Part shown: piece after piece, positions 36,276 to 46,671 of the stretch
Position numbering within the stretch: position 1 is the first letter of the stretch
Layout of the letters: every line of letters starts with the position of its first letter
Source of the DNA: RPQJ01 sp963698735
GTDB lineage: Bacteria > Pseudomonadota > Gammaproteobacteria > Steroidobacterales > Steroidobacteraceae
DNA length: 64,000 bases
Direction: 5' to 3'
Assembly (NCBI GenBank): GCA_963698735.1
Contig: CAVOSA010000023.1
Location: forward strand, 57,403 to 121,402
Program-made: the position numbers and the translations under genes
Notes under the pieces: generated by a model
What the model was told of the DNA's origin: nothing
Databases searched by the model: none
What the model saw: only the letters and a program-made list of their open reading frames with translations

Positions 36276-37373
36276 GCGGCCACCCCGAAGTGCGCTCGCA
36301 ACGTCTCCTGCAGGGCATCGGCCGGGTAGTCCCCGCTCACGATGCCTGCTCCGAGGCTTGCGGAGCAGGATGAGGCGGATGCGTCCCTGCAGCACCTTCT
36401 TGTCCATGCCCATGAGTTCGAACGCGCGCGCGGCGCCGATGGGCGGCGCGGCAACCGGCAGTTCCGCACGTCGCAGCAAGTCACGGACGCGTGCGACGTC
36501 GGTCACGTCGATCCAACCGAGCCGCTGCGACAGGTCCGCCGCCAGCAGCATGCCGATCGCCACGGCTTCGCCGTGCAGCCATTCGCCGTACCCGGCAGCC
36601 GTCTCGATCGCGTGACCGAACGTGTGGCCGAGGTTGAGCAGCGCGCGCTGCCCGTGCTCACGCTCGTCGGCGGCGACGATGCGGGCCTTGATCTCGCAGG
36701 ACCGGCGCACCGCGTAGCCGAGCGCCTGCATGTCGAGCGCCAGCAACGCGTCGACGTGCTGCTCGATCCAGGCGAGAAAGTCCGCGTCGTCGACCAGGCC
36801 GTACTTGATCACTTCCGCGAGGCCGGCGCGCAGCTCGCGCGGCGGCAACGTGCGCAGGGTAGCGAGGTCGGAGATCACGGCACGTGGCTGGTGGAATGCA
36901 CCGATCAGGTTCTTGCCGCCCGGGTGGTTGACGCCGGTCTTGCCGCCGACGGCCGAGTCCACCTGCGCGAGCAGCGTCGTCGGGACCTGCACGAAATCGA
37001 TGCCACGCTGGTAGCAGGCGGCGGCGAATCCGGCCATGTCGCCCACGACGCCGCCGCCGAGCGCGATCACACAGGCATCGCGGTTCAGCCGTGCCTCGAC
37101 GAGCGCGTCGAACACACGGCCGAGAACCTCGAGCGTCTTGTACTGCTCGCCGTCGGGCAGTGCGACCGAACGCACGCGCTTGCCGGGCAGCGCCTCCGCG
37201 AGCCGATCCGCGTACAACGGGCCGACGGTCTCGTTGGTGACCACGAGCACGTCGCGAGCGGTCACGTGCCCGACCAGGAGTTCGGCATCCCCGAGCAGGC
37301 CTTCGCCGATCACGATCGGGTAGCTGCGCTCACCCAGGTCGATCCGCAGGGTCTCAGGTGCTTCGCGGTTCAT
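36272..37373 (-). CDS. aroB: 3-dehydroquinate synthase, one frameshift near the end
   Basis: About 366 residues after repair of an extra base near 36356 (CTCCGCAAGC/TCGGAGCAGG), which restores LGAGIVSGDYPADALQ and HFGVAA. Motifs: VTNETVGPLYADRL, LPDGEQYKTLEV, IALGGGVVGDMAGFAAACYQRG, VPTTLLAQVDSAVGGKTGVNHP and LNLGHTFGHAIE. It makes dehydroquinate in the shikimate pathway. aroK overlaps upstream (4 bases), dgt downstream. Essential enzyme, so the frameshift is probably an error. Confidence 0.95.
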
Positions 37374-37897
37374 TGGGAGACCTCGCCGCCTTCTTCCAGG
37401 CCCAGCTGGCGGCAGATCTGCTCGACGACCGTTTTCACCTTGCGGCCATCCGTGTCCACCACGCATTCCGCCACTTCCGCATAGAGTGGCGCGCGCTCGG
37501 CAAACAGCCGCTCGAGCGTACCGCGGGGATCGGGGTTATTGAGCAGGGGCCGGTCATTGCTGCGCCGGGTGCGGGCAAGTTGCTGGTCCACGGACGTCCG
37601 AAGATACACGACCCGGCCACGGGCGCGCAGGCGCTCGCGCGTCAGGGGATCGAGGATGGCACCGCCTCCCGTCGACACGAGCACGCCGTCGCGGCTCGAT
37701 AGCGCATCGATGACCTCGGCCTCCCGCTGCCGGAAGCCCGCCTCGCCTTCGCGTTCGAAGATGTAGGAAATGTCGACGCCCGTGCGGGCCTCGATCTCGT
37801 CATCGCTGTCCAGGAAGTCGAGCCCGAGCCGCAGCGCCAGCTGCCGGCCGACCGCGCTCTTGCCCGAGCCCATCGGACCCACGAGGAAGACGTTCAT
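37370..37897 (-). CDS. aroK: Shikimate kinase
   Basis: 175 residues. P-loop GPMGSGKSAVGRQLA (residues 7-21), DSDDEIEARTG (shikimate and Mg contacts), FREGEAGFRQREAEV and STGGGAIL (Walker-B-like) motifs, then RTRRSNDRPLL lid. It phosphorylates shikimate. Overlaps aroB by four bases, giving the common aroKB pair downstream of pilQ. Confidence 0.96.
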   Translation of the reverse strand: MNVFLVGPMGSGKSAVGRQLALRLGLDFLDSDDEIEARTGVDISYIFEREGEAGFRQREAEVIDALSSRDGVLVSTGGGAILDPLTRERLRARGRVVYLRTSVDQQLARTRRSNDRPLLNNPDPRGTLERLFAERAPLYAEVAECVVDTDGRKVKTVVEQICRQLGLEEGGEVSQ

Positions 37898-37924
37898 GGG
37901 CGGTGCATCGGTGCTTGCGGAACC

Positions 37925-37959
37925 CCAGAAGAAGAACGGCCGCAGGGTCGCTGCGGCCG
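37925..37959 (-). terminator. Probable terminator between pilQ and aroK
   Basis: Nine-base stem CGGCCGCAG / CTGCGGCCG with a five-base loop (37937-37959). On the minus strand it is followed by TTCTTCTTC, a weak pyrimidine tract. It may end or attenuate pil transcripts before aroK. Confidence 0.55.
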
Positions 37960-37987
37960 CTCATTCTCGCACCGGACGCGCGGCGCG

Positions 37988-40168
37988 TCAGTAGATCTCG
38001 GCACCCTCGCGCAGGATCTTCGGCGTGACGAAGATCAGGAGCTCGTCCTTGTTGTCGGTGCGGCTCTTGCTGCGGAAGAACGCGCCGAGGCCCGGAATGT
38101 CGCCAAGGAACGGCACCTTGTTGACGGTGTCGCGGCGCTCGGTCTCGAGGATGCCGCCGAGCACGACCGTCTGGCCGTCGTTGACCAGCACCTGGGTCGT
38201 GATCGTGCGCGTGTCGATGCTCGGCACCGCTCCGCCCGTGGCGCTCGGCAGCAGCTGGCCGACGCTGTCCTTGGACACTGTGAGGTCGAGGATGATGCGG
38301 TCGTCCGGCGTGATCTGCGGAGTCACCTTGAGCGACAGCACGGCCTTCTTGAACTGCGTCGTCGTGGCGCCGCTCGAAGCCGACTCCTGGTACGGGATTT
38401 CGGTGCCCTGCTCGATGACCGCTTCCTTGCCGTTGGCGGTGATGACGCGCGGAGCGGACACCACCTCGCCACGGCCTTCGCGCTGTGCCGCCGTGATTTC
38501 GAGGTCGACGACGTAGTCGGAATCGAGCAGCGTCATGGCCAGGCGGCCGGCCGGGTTGGCGATCGGCAGGTTGACCATGTAGCGATCCACCGCCGTGGCG
38601 ATCGCGTTGCCATCGACGCCGACGCCGCCCGGGCCGCTCGGGGAAATGATCGGACCGCGGTCGCCATCGGCGGAACCGAGCTTGCCGTTGCTGACGTACA
38701 TCAGGCCGTCGTTGCTGCCGTAGTTGCCGACGAACGCGCCGCCGAAGCGCACGCCCAGTTCGCGGCTGAAATCGTCGTTGACGATGACGATGCGGGCCTC
38801 GATCAGCACCTGCTTCACCGGGATATCCAGCGTCTGCACCAGGCGACGGATGTCCGCCAGGCGGTCAGCCGTGTCCTGCAGCAGGAGCGTGTTGGTGCGG
38901 TCATCGATCGAGATGCTGCCGCGGTCCGACAGCAGCGAGCTCTTGCCCTGCGACTTGATCAGCGACGCGAGGTCGGAGGCCTTGGCGTAATTGACCTGCA
39001 GGTACTCGGTGCGCACCGGCGCCAGCTCGGTCATCGACTTCTGCGATTCGAGCAGCTGCTTCTCACGCGCGGCGAGTTCCTCGGCCGGCGCGACGTAGAT
39101 CACGTTGCCTTCCTGCCGCTTGTCGAGACCCTTGGTGCGCATGACGATGTCGAGCGCCTGGTCCCACGGCACGTTCTGCAGGCGCAGCGTGACGTTGCCC
39201 TGCACCGTGTCGCTGACCACGATGTTCTGGCCGCTGGTCTCCGCCAGCAGCTGCAGCACGGCGCGGGTCTCGATGTCCTGGAAATTCAGCGTGAGGCGTT
39301 CGCCGCGGTATTCCTTCTTGCCCGGATCGGCGGCCACGGCAGCCTTCGTGCGCTGGCGCAGCTCGAGCACGTAGTCGCGGTCGCTCTGGTAGGCAAGCTG
39401 TTCGTAATCGCCGGTGGCGCTGACGACGATGCGGGCGCCGTTCGGCGTGCTGGTCACGTCGAACGAGCTGACGGGCGTCGCGAAATCGACGACGTCGTAG
39501 CGGCGCGCGGCATCGGGTGCGACCCGTGTCTGCGGGAAATCGACGACCGTGCGGCCGCCTTCCTGCTTGACGCTCGCCTGCACGCGCGGATCGCTGGTGC
39601 GGACCAGGATGCGCCCGGCACCGTCACTGCCGCGGCGGAAATCGACCTTGTCGATCGAATAGGAGCCGGGTGCGGCGGTCGCAACGGTCGCGCCCGTCGC
39701 CTTGCCGGCGGCCCCGGCGACCGCACGACCGATCGAAACGTAGACGTTGTTGCCTTCGGTGCGCGTCGAGTACGGCTGCAGCGAATCGAGGTTGAAGACC
39801 ACGCGCGTGCGACCCGAGGCTTCGGCCGTGACAATCGAGTCGACGCCACCGGACTTGACGTCGATGCGGCGCGATTCGAGCGCCACCGCGGTGCCTGGCA
39901 GGTCGACGGCCAGGCGCGCCGGGTTGTCGATAGTGAAGGCGACGGGTTGCGGGGCCGGTCCGTCCAGCACGAGCTTGACCTCGAGCTGGTTGCCGGGCTG
40001 CGGCTGCAGTTCCACTTTGGTGAGCCGGGTGGTCGCCTGCGCGAGCGCGGCTTGCGCGGCGAATGCGAGCGCCCCGGCCAACGCGACGAGCGCCGCGGCG
40101 CGGAAGGGCCGCTGACTGCGGCCTGCCTGCGGGCGGCGATGGTTCACGTGCGACGATGCAGCGGTCAT
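37988..40168 (-). CDS. pilQ: Type IV pilus secretin PilQ
   Basis: 726 residues. Signal peptide (LAGALAFAAQAALA/QATT), two AMIN domains (residues about 45-135 and 165-265), secretin STN/N domains (LTLNFQDIETRAVLQLLAE; TEYLQVNYAKASDLASLI) and a C-terminal secretin ring (VLIEARIVIVNDDFSRELGVRFGG; ITPDDRIILDLTVS; GGILETERRDTVNKVPFLGDIP). It forms the outer-membrane channel for pilus fibres. Last gene of pilMNOPQ. Confidence 0.96.
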   Translation of the reverse strand: MTAASSHVNHRRPQAGRSQRPFRAAALVALAGALAFAAQAALAQATTRLTKVELQPQPGNQLEVKLVLDGPAPQPVAFTIDNPARLAVDLPGTAVALESRRIDVKSGGVDSIVTAEASGRTRVVFNLDSLQPYSTRTEGNNVYVSIGRAVAGAAGKATGATVATAAPGSYSIDKVDFRRGSDGAGRILVRTSDPRVQASVKQEGGRTVVDFPQTRVAPDAARRYDVVDFATPVSSFDVTSTPNGARIVVSATGDYEQLAYQSDRDYVLELRQRTKAAVAADPGKKEYRGERLTLNFQDIETRAVLQLLAETSGQNIVVSDTVQGNVTLRLQNVPWDQALDIVMRTKGLDKRQEGNVIYVAPAEELAAREKQLLESQKSMTELAPVRTEYLQVNYAKASDLASLIKSQGKSSLLSDRGSISIDDRTNTLLLQDTADRLADIRRLVQTLDIPVKQVLIEARIVIVNDDFSRELGVRFGGAFVGNYGSNDGLMYVSNGKLGSADGDRGPIISPSGPGGVGVDGNAIATAVDRYMVNLPIANPAGRLAMTLLDSDYVVDLEITAAQREGRGEVVSAPRVITANGKEAVIEQGTEIPYQESASSGATTTQFKKAVLSLKVTPQITPDDRIILDLTVSKDSVGQLLPSATGGAVPSIDTRTITTQVLVNDGQTVVLGGILETERRDTVNKVPFLGDIPGLGAFFRSKSRTDNKDELLIFVTPKILREGAEIY

Positions 40169-40187
40169 TCTCGGATCTCCTTGCAGA

Positions 40188-40721
40188 TCATTCGCTCAGC
40201 GCGAGTGCGGCGGGGCGCTCAATGAAGCCGCCCATGCCGTCAGGAACGATCTCGATGAGCGAGACCTTGCCTTCCTCGATGGTCGTGATGCGGCCATCGC
40301 TCTGTCCCAGATGGTTGCCCGGCAGTACCCGGTGGACGAGACCGTCATTGGTCTGGACCAGGCCGTACAGCCGGCCCTTGAGTTTCACGGTGCCGACCAT
40401 GCGCAGCGTATCGAGCGAGAACTGCTCGAGGAACTCGCGCGGCCGGTTCGAGTCGGGGCGGATGGCGTTCGGTGCATTCGCCGCCGCCGGAATGCCGGCC
40501 TCGAACGGCGAGCGCTGGTCGAACGCTGCGTAGATGTACGTTTCGTACGGCTTGACCTCCGGCAGCGGCTCGACGCCGGTGCCCGGAGCGTTCTTGATTT
40601 CGTCGACCTTGGCGCGCAACTCGTCGAAGTCGCCGCCGCAACCGCCGAGCAATGCGAGCGTCGACGCGAGCAGCGCGAGCCGGGGGACGGACGGCCTTGT
40701 CTTCACCATACTCATGGTCAT
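40188..40721 (-). CDS. pilP: Type IV pilus inner-membrane lipoprotein PilP
   Basis: 177 residues from ATG 40721, which overlaps the pilO stop (ATGA). Lipobox ALLGGC near residue 28. FDELRAKVDEIK and PFEAGIPAAANA precede the PilP core LDTLRMVGTVKLKGRLYGLVQTNDGLVHRVLPGNHLGQSDG. It links PilNO to PilQ. 19-base gap to pilQ. Confidence 0.95.
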   Translation of the reverse strand: MTMSMVKTRPSVPRLALLASTLALLGGCGGDFDELRAKVDEIKNAPGTGVEPLPEVKPYETYIYAAFDQRSPFEAGIPAAANAPNAIRPDSNRPREFLEQFSLDTLRMVGTVKLKGRLYGLVQTNDGLVHRVLPGNHLGQSDGRITTIEEGKVSLIEIVPDGMGGFIERPAALALSE

Positions 40722-41413
40722 GCCTCGCCCGCCGCGGGCTTCTTCGTGCCCTTGCGGTCCTTCTTCGCCTTGCCCTTGGGCTCGTCTGCGGCGGCCTGCT
40801 CCTCGTCGTCGAGGTAACGGTAGGTCTTCGCGGTCACGTTGAGCGTGAGCTCGGCGGGATCCACGACGTTGCGGCCGGCCGCCGGCGTGATCTCGATGTC
40901 GTGCAGCGTCACGATGCGAGGCAACGCGGCGATGCCGCTCGCGAAGCTGCCCATCTCGTGGTATCCGCCGGTCAGGCGGATGCTGATCGGCAACTCGGCG
41001 TAGAAGTCCTTCTTGATCTCGCCCTGGGGCTGGAACAGCTTCTCTTCGAGGCCGGCAGCCAGCCCGGTCTGCGAGATGTCGACCAGCAGGTTCGGCACTT
41101 CGGTCTTGTTCGGCAATTGCCGCAGCATCGCGCCGAAGGACTTCTCCATCTCGGCGAGCTGGACGCGGTAGGCCTCGAGGTTGGCGGCGCGCTTGGCCTT
41201 GGTGGTCAGCGACTCCATGAGCTGCCCTTCCTTGGCGCGCTCTTCCAGCAGCACCGGCCGCTCCTTCTTCCAGACCATGAAGTAATAGCCCGCCGCGGCC
41301 GCGACGATGAACAGCAGAGCGACGGTCGCGATGCGAACGCCGATCGGCCAGCGGCCAGGGTCGTTGGGGTCGAGGTTGCGCAGCTGCTCGAACAGCTCCT
41401 TCAGCTTGTTCAT
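40718..41413 (-). CDS. pilO: Type IV pilus assembly protein PilO
   Basis: 231 residues. Short N-terminal cytoplasmic part, membrane helix VALLFIVAAAAGYYFMVW (residues about 32-50), a coiled coil (LEERAKEGQLMESLTTKAKRAANLEAY) and a ferredoxin-like periplasmic domain. The C-terminal 40 residues are Lys/Asp/Glu-rich (EPKGKAKKDRKGTKK). It pairs with PilN in the inner-membrane platform. Four-base overlaps on both sides. Confidence 0.94.
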   Translation of the reverse strand: MNKLKELFEQLRNLDPNDPGRWPIGVRIATVALLFIVAAAAGYYFMVWKKERPVLLEERAKEGQLMESLTTKAKRAANLEAYRVQLAEMEKSFGAMLRQLPNKTEVPNLLVDISQTGLAAGLEEKLFQPQGEIKKDFYAELPISIRLTGGYHEMGSFASGIAALPRIVTLHDIEITPAAGRNVVDPAELTLNVTAKTYRYLDDEEQAAADEPKGKAKKDRKGTKKPAAGEA

Positions 41414-42015
41414 TTGGCGGCCACCTTCTTCCTGGGCTTGCCCGCAGCCGCGCCCGTGTCTTCCTCAGCCGTAGTCTGGCTGCGCTGCTTGGCAAACATC
41501 GTGAACTCGGACCCGCCCGCGACACCCGCGCTGCGCGTCTGGACGATCTGCAGCGTCGGTTCGGACAGCCACTGCGAAGCGTCGATGTTGCGCATGAAGG
41601 AGGACACGCGCGTGCTGGACTGGGCGACGCCGCGGATCTCGAAGCGCGTGCCGCTCTGCTTCAGATAGGTGAGATACACGCCCTCGGGCAGCAGGCGGAC
41701 GACCTCGTCGAAGACGTGGACGATCTCGGGGCGGCTGCGCTGCAGCGTCTCGATGATCTCCATGCGCGCGAGCAGCCGGCGCTTCTGCGCATCGAGCCCG
41801 TTGATTTCCTCGATCTGCTTGTCGAGCGCCGCGATTTCCCGCGTCAGGTAATCGTTGCGATCACGCTGGTGCTGGATCGACGAGCTCATCTGCCAGTAGC
41901 CGAGCAGCGTGATCAGGCCCGCCGTGGCCAGGGCCGCACCAAGCGACAGGTAAAACTCCTGGCGCTTGCGCTTGCGTTCTGCCTCACGCCACGGCAGCAG
42001 GTTGATTCTTGGCAT
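41410..42015 (-). CDS. pilN: Type IV pilus assembly protein PilN
   Basis: 201 residues. Begins MPRINLLPWREAERKRKRQEF, the conserved INLLPWRE motif that contacts PilM, then a membrane helix (LGAALATAGLITLLGYWQM) and a coiled-coil/ferredoxin-like periplasmic part. C-terminus is Lys-rich. One-base gap after pilM. Confidence 0.95.
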   Translation of the reverse strand: MPRINLLPWREAERKRKRQEFYLSLGAALATAGLITLLGYWQMSSSIQHQRDRNDYLTREIAALDKQIEEINGLDAQKRRLLARMEIIETLQRSRPEIVHVFDEVVRLLPEGVYLTYLKQSGTRFEIRGVAQSSTRVSSFMRNIDASQWLSEPTLQIVQTRSAGVAGGSEFTMFAKQRSQTTAEEDTGAAAGKPRKKVAAK

Positions 42016-42016
42016 G

Positions 42017-43078
42017 TCAGTCGAAGCTCCTGAGCGCCAGGCCGCAGGCGGTGAGCAGGGCTGTTGCGTCCTTCTTCACGCCCTGCGCCAGCGCACGGGT
42101 GGAAATCTTCATCTGCCCGAGGGGATCGCCGCGTTCGGCGGGGATGCCCACGCGGCTCGCGATCACGTCGGCGACGCCGGGAATGTTGGCACAACCGCCG
42201 CAGACCAGGATCTGCTCGGGCTGCACGCGGCCGGCGCCGGCAGCGAGGTAGAACTGCAGCGACCGGCTCACCTGCTGGCACATGTCGTCGATGAAGGGAT
42301 CGAGCACCTCGGCCTGGTAATTGGCCGGCAGGCCGCCCTCCTTCTTCGCGCGACCCGCCTCCTCCACGGAGAGGCCGTACGAGCGCATGATCTCTTCGGT
42401 GAGCTGCTGGCCGCCGAAGGAGAAGTCGCGGGTGTAGGAAACCTTGGTGTTGCGCAGCACTGAGAAGGTCGTGCTGCTCGCGCCGAAGTCGATGACCGCA
42501 ATGCTGCGTTCCATGCCGCCGTCCGGCATCTGGTGCGTCAGCAGGCGGCAGGCGCTCTCGAGCGCGAACGCCTCGACGTCGACGATTCGCGCCGTGAGGC
42601 CCGCGGCCTGCACCGCCGCCTGGCGCTGCTCGACGTTCTCGGACCGGGTCGCCACGAGCAGGACATCGAGCATGTCGGGGTCCTTCTCGGACGGGCCGAT
42701 CACCTCGAAGTCGAAACTGACCTCTTCCATCGGGAAGGGAATGTACTGGTCTGCCTGCATCTCGACCTGCGACTCGAGCTCGTTCTCGCGCAGGTTGCGG
42801 GGCATCTGGATGACCTTGGTGATCGCGGCATCACCGCTCACCGCTACGGCGCATTCCTTGCTGTGCGCGCCGGCGCGCTTGACCGCGCGGCGCACCGCTT
42901 CGCCGACCGCCTGGGCGTCGACGATCGCTTTTTCGTTGATGGCATTCGGCGGCGCCGGCTCTGCGGCGTACGATTCAACGCGGAAAGAATCGCCACTGCG
43001 CGACAACTCGATCAGCTTGATCGAGGAGGTCGTGATGTCGAGTCCGATGACCGGTCGGGACCTGCGCTGGAACAGCAC
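42017..43078 (-). CDS. pilM: Type IV pilus actin-like ATPase PilM
   Basis: 353 residues. Actin-like fold: VIGLDITTSSIKLIEL (phosphate 1), IAVIDFGASSTTFSVL (phosphate 2), and ILVCGGCANIPGVADVIASRVG (adenosine). LENELESQVEMQ-type region QMPRNLRENELESQ is typical of PilM. It binds the PilN N-terminus on the cytoplasmic face. First gene of the operon, divergent from the PBP1A gene as in other gammaproteobacteria. Confidence 0.96.
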   Translation of the reverse strand: MLFQRRSRPVIGLDITTSSIKLIELSRSGDSFRVESYAAEPAPPNAINEKAIVDAQAVGEAVRRAVKRAGAHSKECAVAVSGDAAITKVIQMPRNLRENELESQVEMQADQYIPFPMEEVSFDFEVIGPSEKDPDMLDVLLVATRSENVEQRQAAVQAAGLTARIVDVEAFALESACRLLTHQMPDGGMERSIAVIDFGASSTTFSVLRNTKVSYTRDFSFGGQQLTEEIMRSYGLSVEEAGRAKKEGGLPANYQAEVLDPFIDDMCQQVSRSLQFYLAAGAGRVQPEQILVCGGCANIPGVADVIASRVGIPAERGDPLGQMKISTRALAQGVKKDATALLTACGLALRSFD

Positions 43079-43482
43079 GGTTGATCCTTCTAGTTCAAGA
43101 GGTTGCGCCGCGATTGTGTGGCAGTTTCAAAGCCCCCACGCCACTATATATCAGGGTTGGACCTAATAGAATTGTGAGTGGGCTAGCAAAAACTGTCATC
43201 CGCGGCGCTCCCTGCGGGCGTGGTGATGAAAAAACCGGCATCCGTACGCAAAGGCGGGCGCGGCCTGGGTCGCGGCAGGCGGGCTGTGACGATCCACTAC
43301 GGGGGCAGGGTCTAGGGCAACCAGCTGCCTGAAACGTATGGACCGGTAGCCCCGCCGTCCTAGGGTTACCCCTTTAGACCGGTGGCTTTGCGCCCCCGTC
43401 TTTCGACGGGTTTGCCCTTGAGTCGGCGGCTACTATGCACAGGGCTCGGGGGCGCAGCAAGGAACGGTTCGCAGTTTTCGCA
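43079..43482. promoter_or_regulatory. Divergent pilM / PBP1A control region
   Basis: About 400 bases with no credible gene between two divergent operons. A short AT-rich patch at 43,143-43,195 is the likeliest site for the pilM promoter. I cannot place individual boxes with confidence. Confidence 0.35.
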
Positions 43483-45979
43483 ATGGGTCGCAATGTCATG
43501 ACGAGAATTCTCAGTGTGCTCCTGGCTGCCACGCTGTCACTGCTGGTGATGGTGTGCATGGGCTTTGCCGGCGCCTATCAGTTCCTCGCACCCGAGATTC
43601 CTGCGGCGGCATCGCTGCGGGACGTGAAGAGCCAGCTGCCGCTGCGGGTGTTCTCGCGCGACGGCAAGCTCATCGCGCAGATCGGCGAGCAGCGGCGGAT
43701 TCCGGTGGCTTTCGAGGAGATTCCCCCGGTCGTGATCGACGCGTTCCTCGCCGCCGAGGACGCCCGCTTCTACGAACACCCGGGCGTGGACTGGCAGAGC
43801 CTCGTGCGCGCGCTGGTCGCGAACGTCAGCGCGGGCGGAGTCCGCGAAGGCGGCGGCACGATCACCATGCAGCTGGCCCGGAATACGGTCCTGACCTCCG
43901 AGAAGACGCTGCGGCGGAAGCTCAAGGAAGTGTTCCTCGCGATGCGGCTCGAACGCGAGTTTTCCAAGCAGGAAATCCTCACCCTGTACCTGAACCGGAT
44001 CTTCCTCGGCCAGCGCGCGTACGGCATCGGCGCAGCGGCCGAAGTCTATTTCGACAAGAGCGTGCACGACCTGACGCTGGCGGAAGCCGCGTTGATCGCA
44101 GGCCTGCCGCGGTCACCATCGCTGGACAACCCCGTCGCGAGCGTCGACCGGGCGCAGAACCGCCGGTCGTACGTGCTCCGGCGCATGCTCGAGCTCGGCA
44201 AGATCGACCAGGCCGCGCACGACGCGGCTGCGATCGAGCCGATCTCCGCTCGCATCCACGGGCCGATCATCGAGCTCGTCGCCCCGTACGTGGCCGAGAT
44301 GGTGCGCGCGGAGATGGTGCGCCAGCACGGCACGGAGGCGCTGACTTCCGGTTACAAGGTGTACACGACGATCGACAGCCGCCTGCAACACGCGGCCAAT
44401 GACGCCACCTGGCGCACGATCCTCGAGTACGAGCGGCGGCACGGATACCGCGGGCCGCTCGAGCGGCTCGATCCGGCGCAACTGCGCGACGCGGCGGCAC
44501 TCGGCGGAATCTTCAAGCGCCATCCTGGCCGCGGCAGCCTGGAGACGGCAGTGGTCACCTCGGTTGGCGATCGCAGCGCCGAGCTCGCGCGGCGCAACGG
44601 CACCCTCGTGACCCTGGCGTGGGAAGAGATGTCCTGGGCGCGGCCGGTGATCGACGCGCTCAAAGACGCCATGGGTCCGTTCCCGAAGACCGCGCGCGAG
44701 GTGCTCGCGCCCGGCGACGTCGTCTGCCTCGAACCGCTGCCGGAACAGAAATTCCGGCTGGGCCAGTTGCCGGCGGTGTCGGGAGCGCTGGTTGCGCTCG
44801 ACCCGAACGACGGCGCGATCGTTTCGCTGGTGGGCGGTTTCGACTTCGGCTCCAGCAAGTACAACCGTGCGCTGCAGGCCCAACGCCAGCCGGGGTCCGC
44901 ATTCAAGCCGTTCCTCTACTCCGCGGCCCTCGAACGCGGCTTTACCCCGGCGACGCTCGTGAACGATGCGCCGATCGTGCTGCCGGGCGGCGGCGGCGCG
45001 GAGGGCGACGAGGAGTGGCGGCCGCAGAACATCACGCGCAAGTTCTACGGGCCTACGCCCATGCGGGAAGGCCTGGTCCGTTCGCGCAACCTGGTCTCGA
45101 TCCGGCTGCTGCGCGGCGCGGGCATCGGATTTGCGACCAAGCACATGGCGAACTTCGGCTTCGGGCCCCAATCGCTGCCGGCCAACCTGACGCTCGCGCT
45201 GGGGACAGGACAAGTCACGCCGCTCGAGATGGCTCGCGGCTTTGCGGTCTTCGCCAACGGCGGAGCGCTGCGTGACGCCTTACTTCATTCATGCGGTCCA
45301 GGACGCGGACGGGAAGGAAATCTTCCTGGCCACGCCGGCCGTAGCCTGCGCGCTTTGTGATGTCGATGCGGCCGCTGCCGACGCGGCTGCCGGACTCGAG
45401 TCGGTGCCTGACGACCCGATCCCAGGCCGGCCGGTGGCCAGCGCTGCCGGCACCGTTGCCGCAGACCGGCGGGCGCCACAGGCGATCAGTGCAGCCAATG
45501 CCTTCGTGATGACCGACATGATGACCGACGTGATCCAGCGTGGCACGGCGCAACGGGCCGCGGCGGCCCTGAACCGCAAGGACATCGCAGGCAAGACGGG
45601 CACGACCAGCGACCGGCGCGACACCTGGTTCGTCGGCTTCAACGCGGACATCACCACGGCAGTCTGGCTGGGTTTCGACCAGGAACGCTCGCTCGGGGAA
45701 AACGAGGAAGGCGGCAAGACGGCGTTGCCCATGTGGATCTACTTCATGCAGGAGGCATTGCGCGACAAGCCCGAGCATCGCCAGCCCGAGCCGCCCGGCG
45801 TCGTGCGGATGTGGGTCTCGCGCGAGAGCGGCTCACCGACCAGAGCGGGTGCGCCGGGCGCGCTGTTCGAGGCTTTCCTCGAGCAGTACTCGCCGCAAGC
45901 CGGCATGGCCGGCTTCGGTGACGACGGTGTCGGCGCGGAGACGGTCGAACCGGCGGCCACCGACGATTCGCTGTTCTGA
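43483..45979 (+). CDS. mrcA: Penicillin-binding protein 1A (bifunctional), one frameshift
   Basis: About 831 residues once an extra base near 45265 is repaired (FAVFANGG continues as RCVTPYFIHAV). N-terminal membrane anchor, GT51 glycosyltransferase with EDARFYEHPGVDW (catalytic Glu), GGGTITMQLARN and LYLNRIFLGQRAYG. An OB-like insert precedes the transpeptidase domain with SAFK (near 472), SRN (near 532) and KTGTTSD (near 703). It polymerises and cross-links peptidoglycan. The start is either ATG 43483 or 43498. Since the enzyme is important and all motifs are intact, the frameshift is probably an error. Confidence 0.94.
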
Positions 45980-46031
45980 CGCGCACCGTGGCCGTTGCCG
46001 ACGCACGGCGATTCGGTATGCTCGGCAGGAC

Positions 46032-46637
46032 ATGAGCCGACAGAGACCGAACCCTCGCGCAGAGATGCTGCGTCAGGCCGTGGCCGAGGAAGCTGCGCGG
46101 GTGATGGCGGAACAGGGAATCGACGACTTCCTGTTCGCCAAGCGCAAGGCGGCCGAACGGCTCGGCGTCGTCGACGTCGCGATTCTCCCGCGCAACACCG
46201 AAATCGAAGCCGCGTTGTTTGCGCGCCAGCGGCTGTTCTCAGGCGGGCGGCACGAAGCCGCGCTCGCCGACCTGCGTCGCTCGGCGCTGCAGGCGATGCG
46301 ACTGATGGCAGATTTCGACCCGCGGCTGGTTGGACCCGTCCTCACCGGCACGGCGTCCGCGCACTCGGACATCCACCTGCACCTGTTCTCGGAATCTGCC
46401 GAGGCCGTCTCGATCCGCCTCGAAGAGCGCGGCGTGCCGCACGAGACGCTCGAACGCCGGCTGCGGTTCGAACGTGACCGCACCGTCACGTTCCCCGCAT
46501 TTCGCTTCGTCGCCGGCCGGCAGACGGTCGACGCAGTCGTGTTTCCGCTCGACGGCATCCGGCAGTCGCCCTGCAGCCCTGTCGACGGCAAGCCGATGCG
46601 GCGCGCGAGTGTCGCCGAGGTCGCAGCACTGCTCTGA
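46032..46637 (+). CDS. Uncharacterised protein with nucleotidyltransferase-like motif
   Basis: 201 residues from ATG 46032. N-terminal helical half (EEAARVMAEQGIDDFLFAKRKAAERLG) and a C-terminal alpha-beta half with LTGTASAHSDIHLHLFSE, which resembles the GxxxxxSDIDL motif of polymerase-beta-like nucleotidyltransferases. The second Asp is His here and a third carboxylate is not evident, so activity is doubtful. Found downstream of PBP1A in this direction. Function unknown. Confidence 0.7.
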   Translation: MSRQRPNPRAEMLRQAVAEEAARVMAEQGIDDFLFAKRKAAERLGVVDVAILPRNTEIEAALFARQRLFSGGRHEAALADLRRSALQAMRLMADFDPRLVGPVLTGTASAHSDIHLHLFSESAEAVSIRLEERGVPHETLERRLRFERDRTVTFPAFRFVAGRQTVDAVVFPLDGIRQSPCSPVDGKPMRRASVAEVAALL

Positions 46638-46671
46638 TCGCCGCCGACGGCGACGGCCGCCCGATCGCGCC

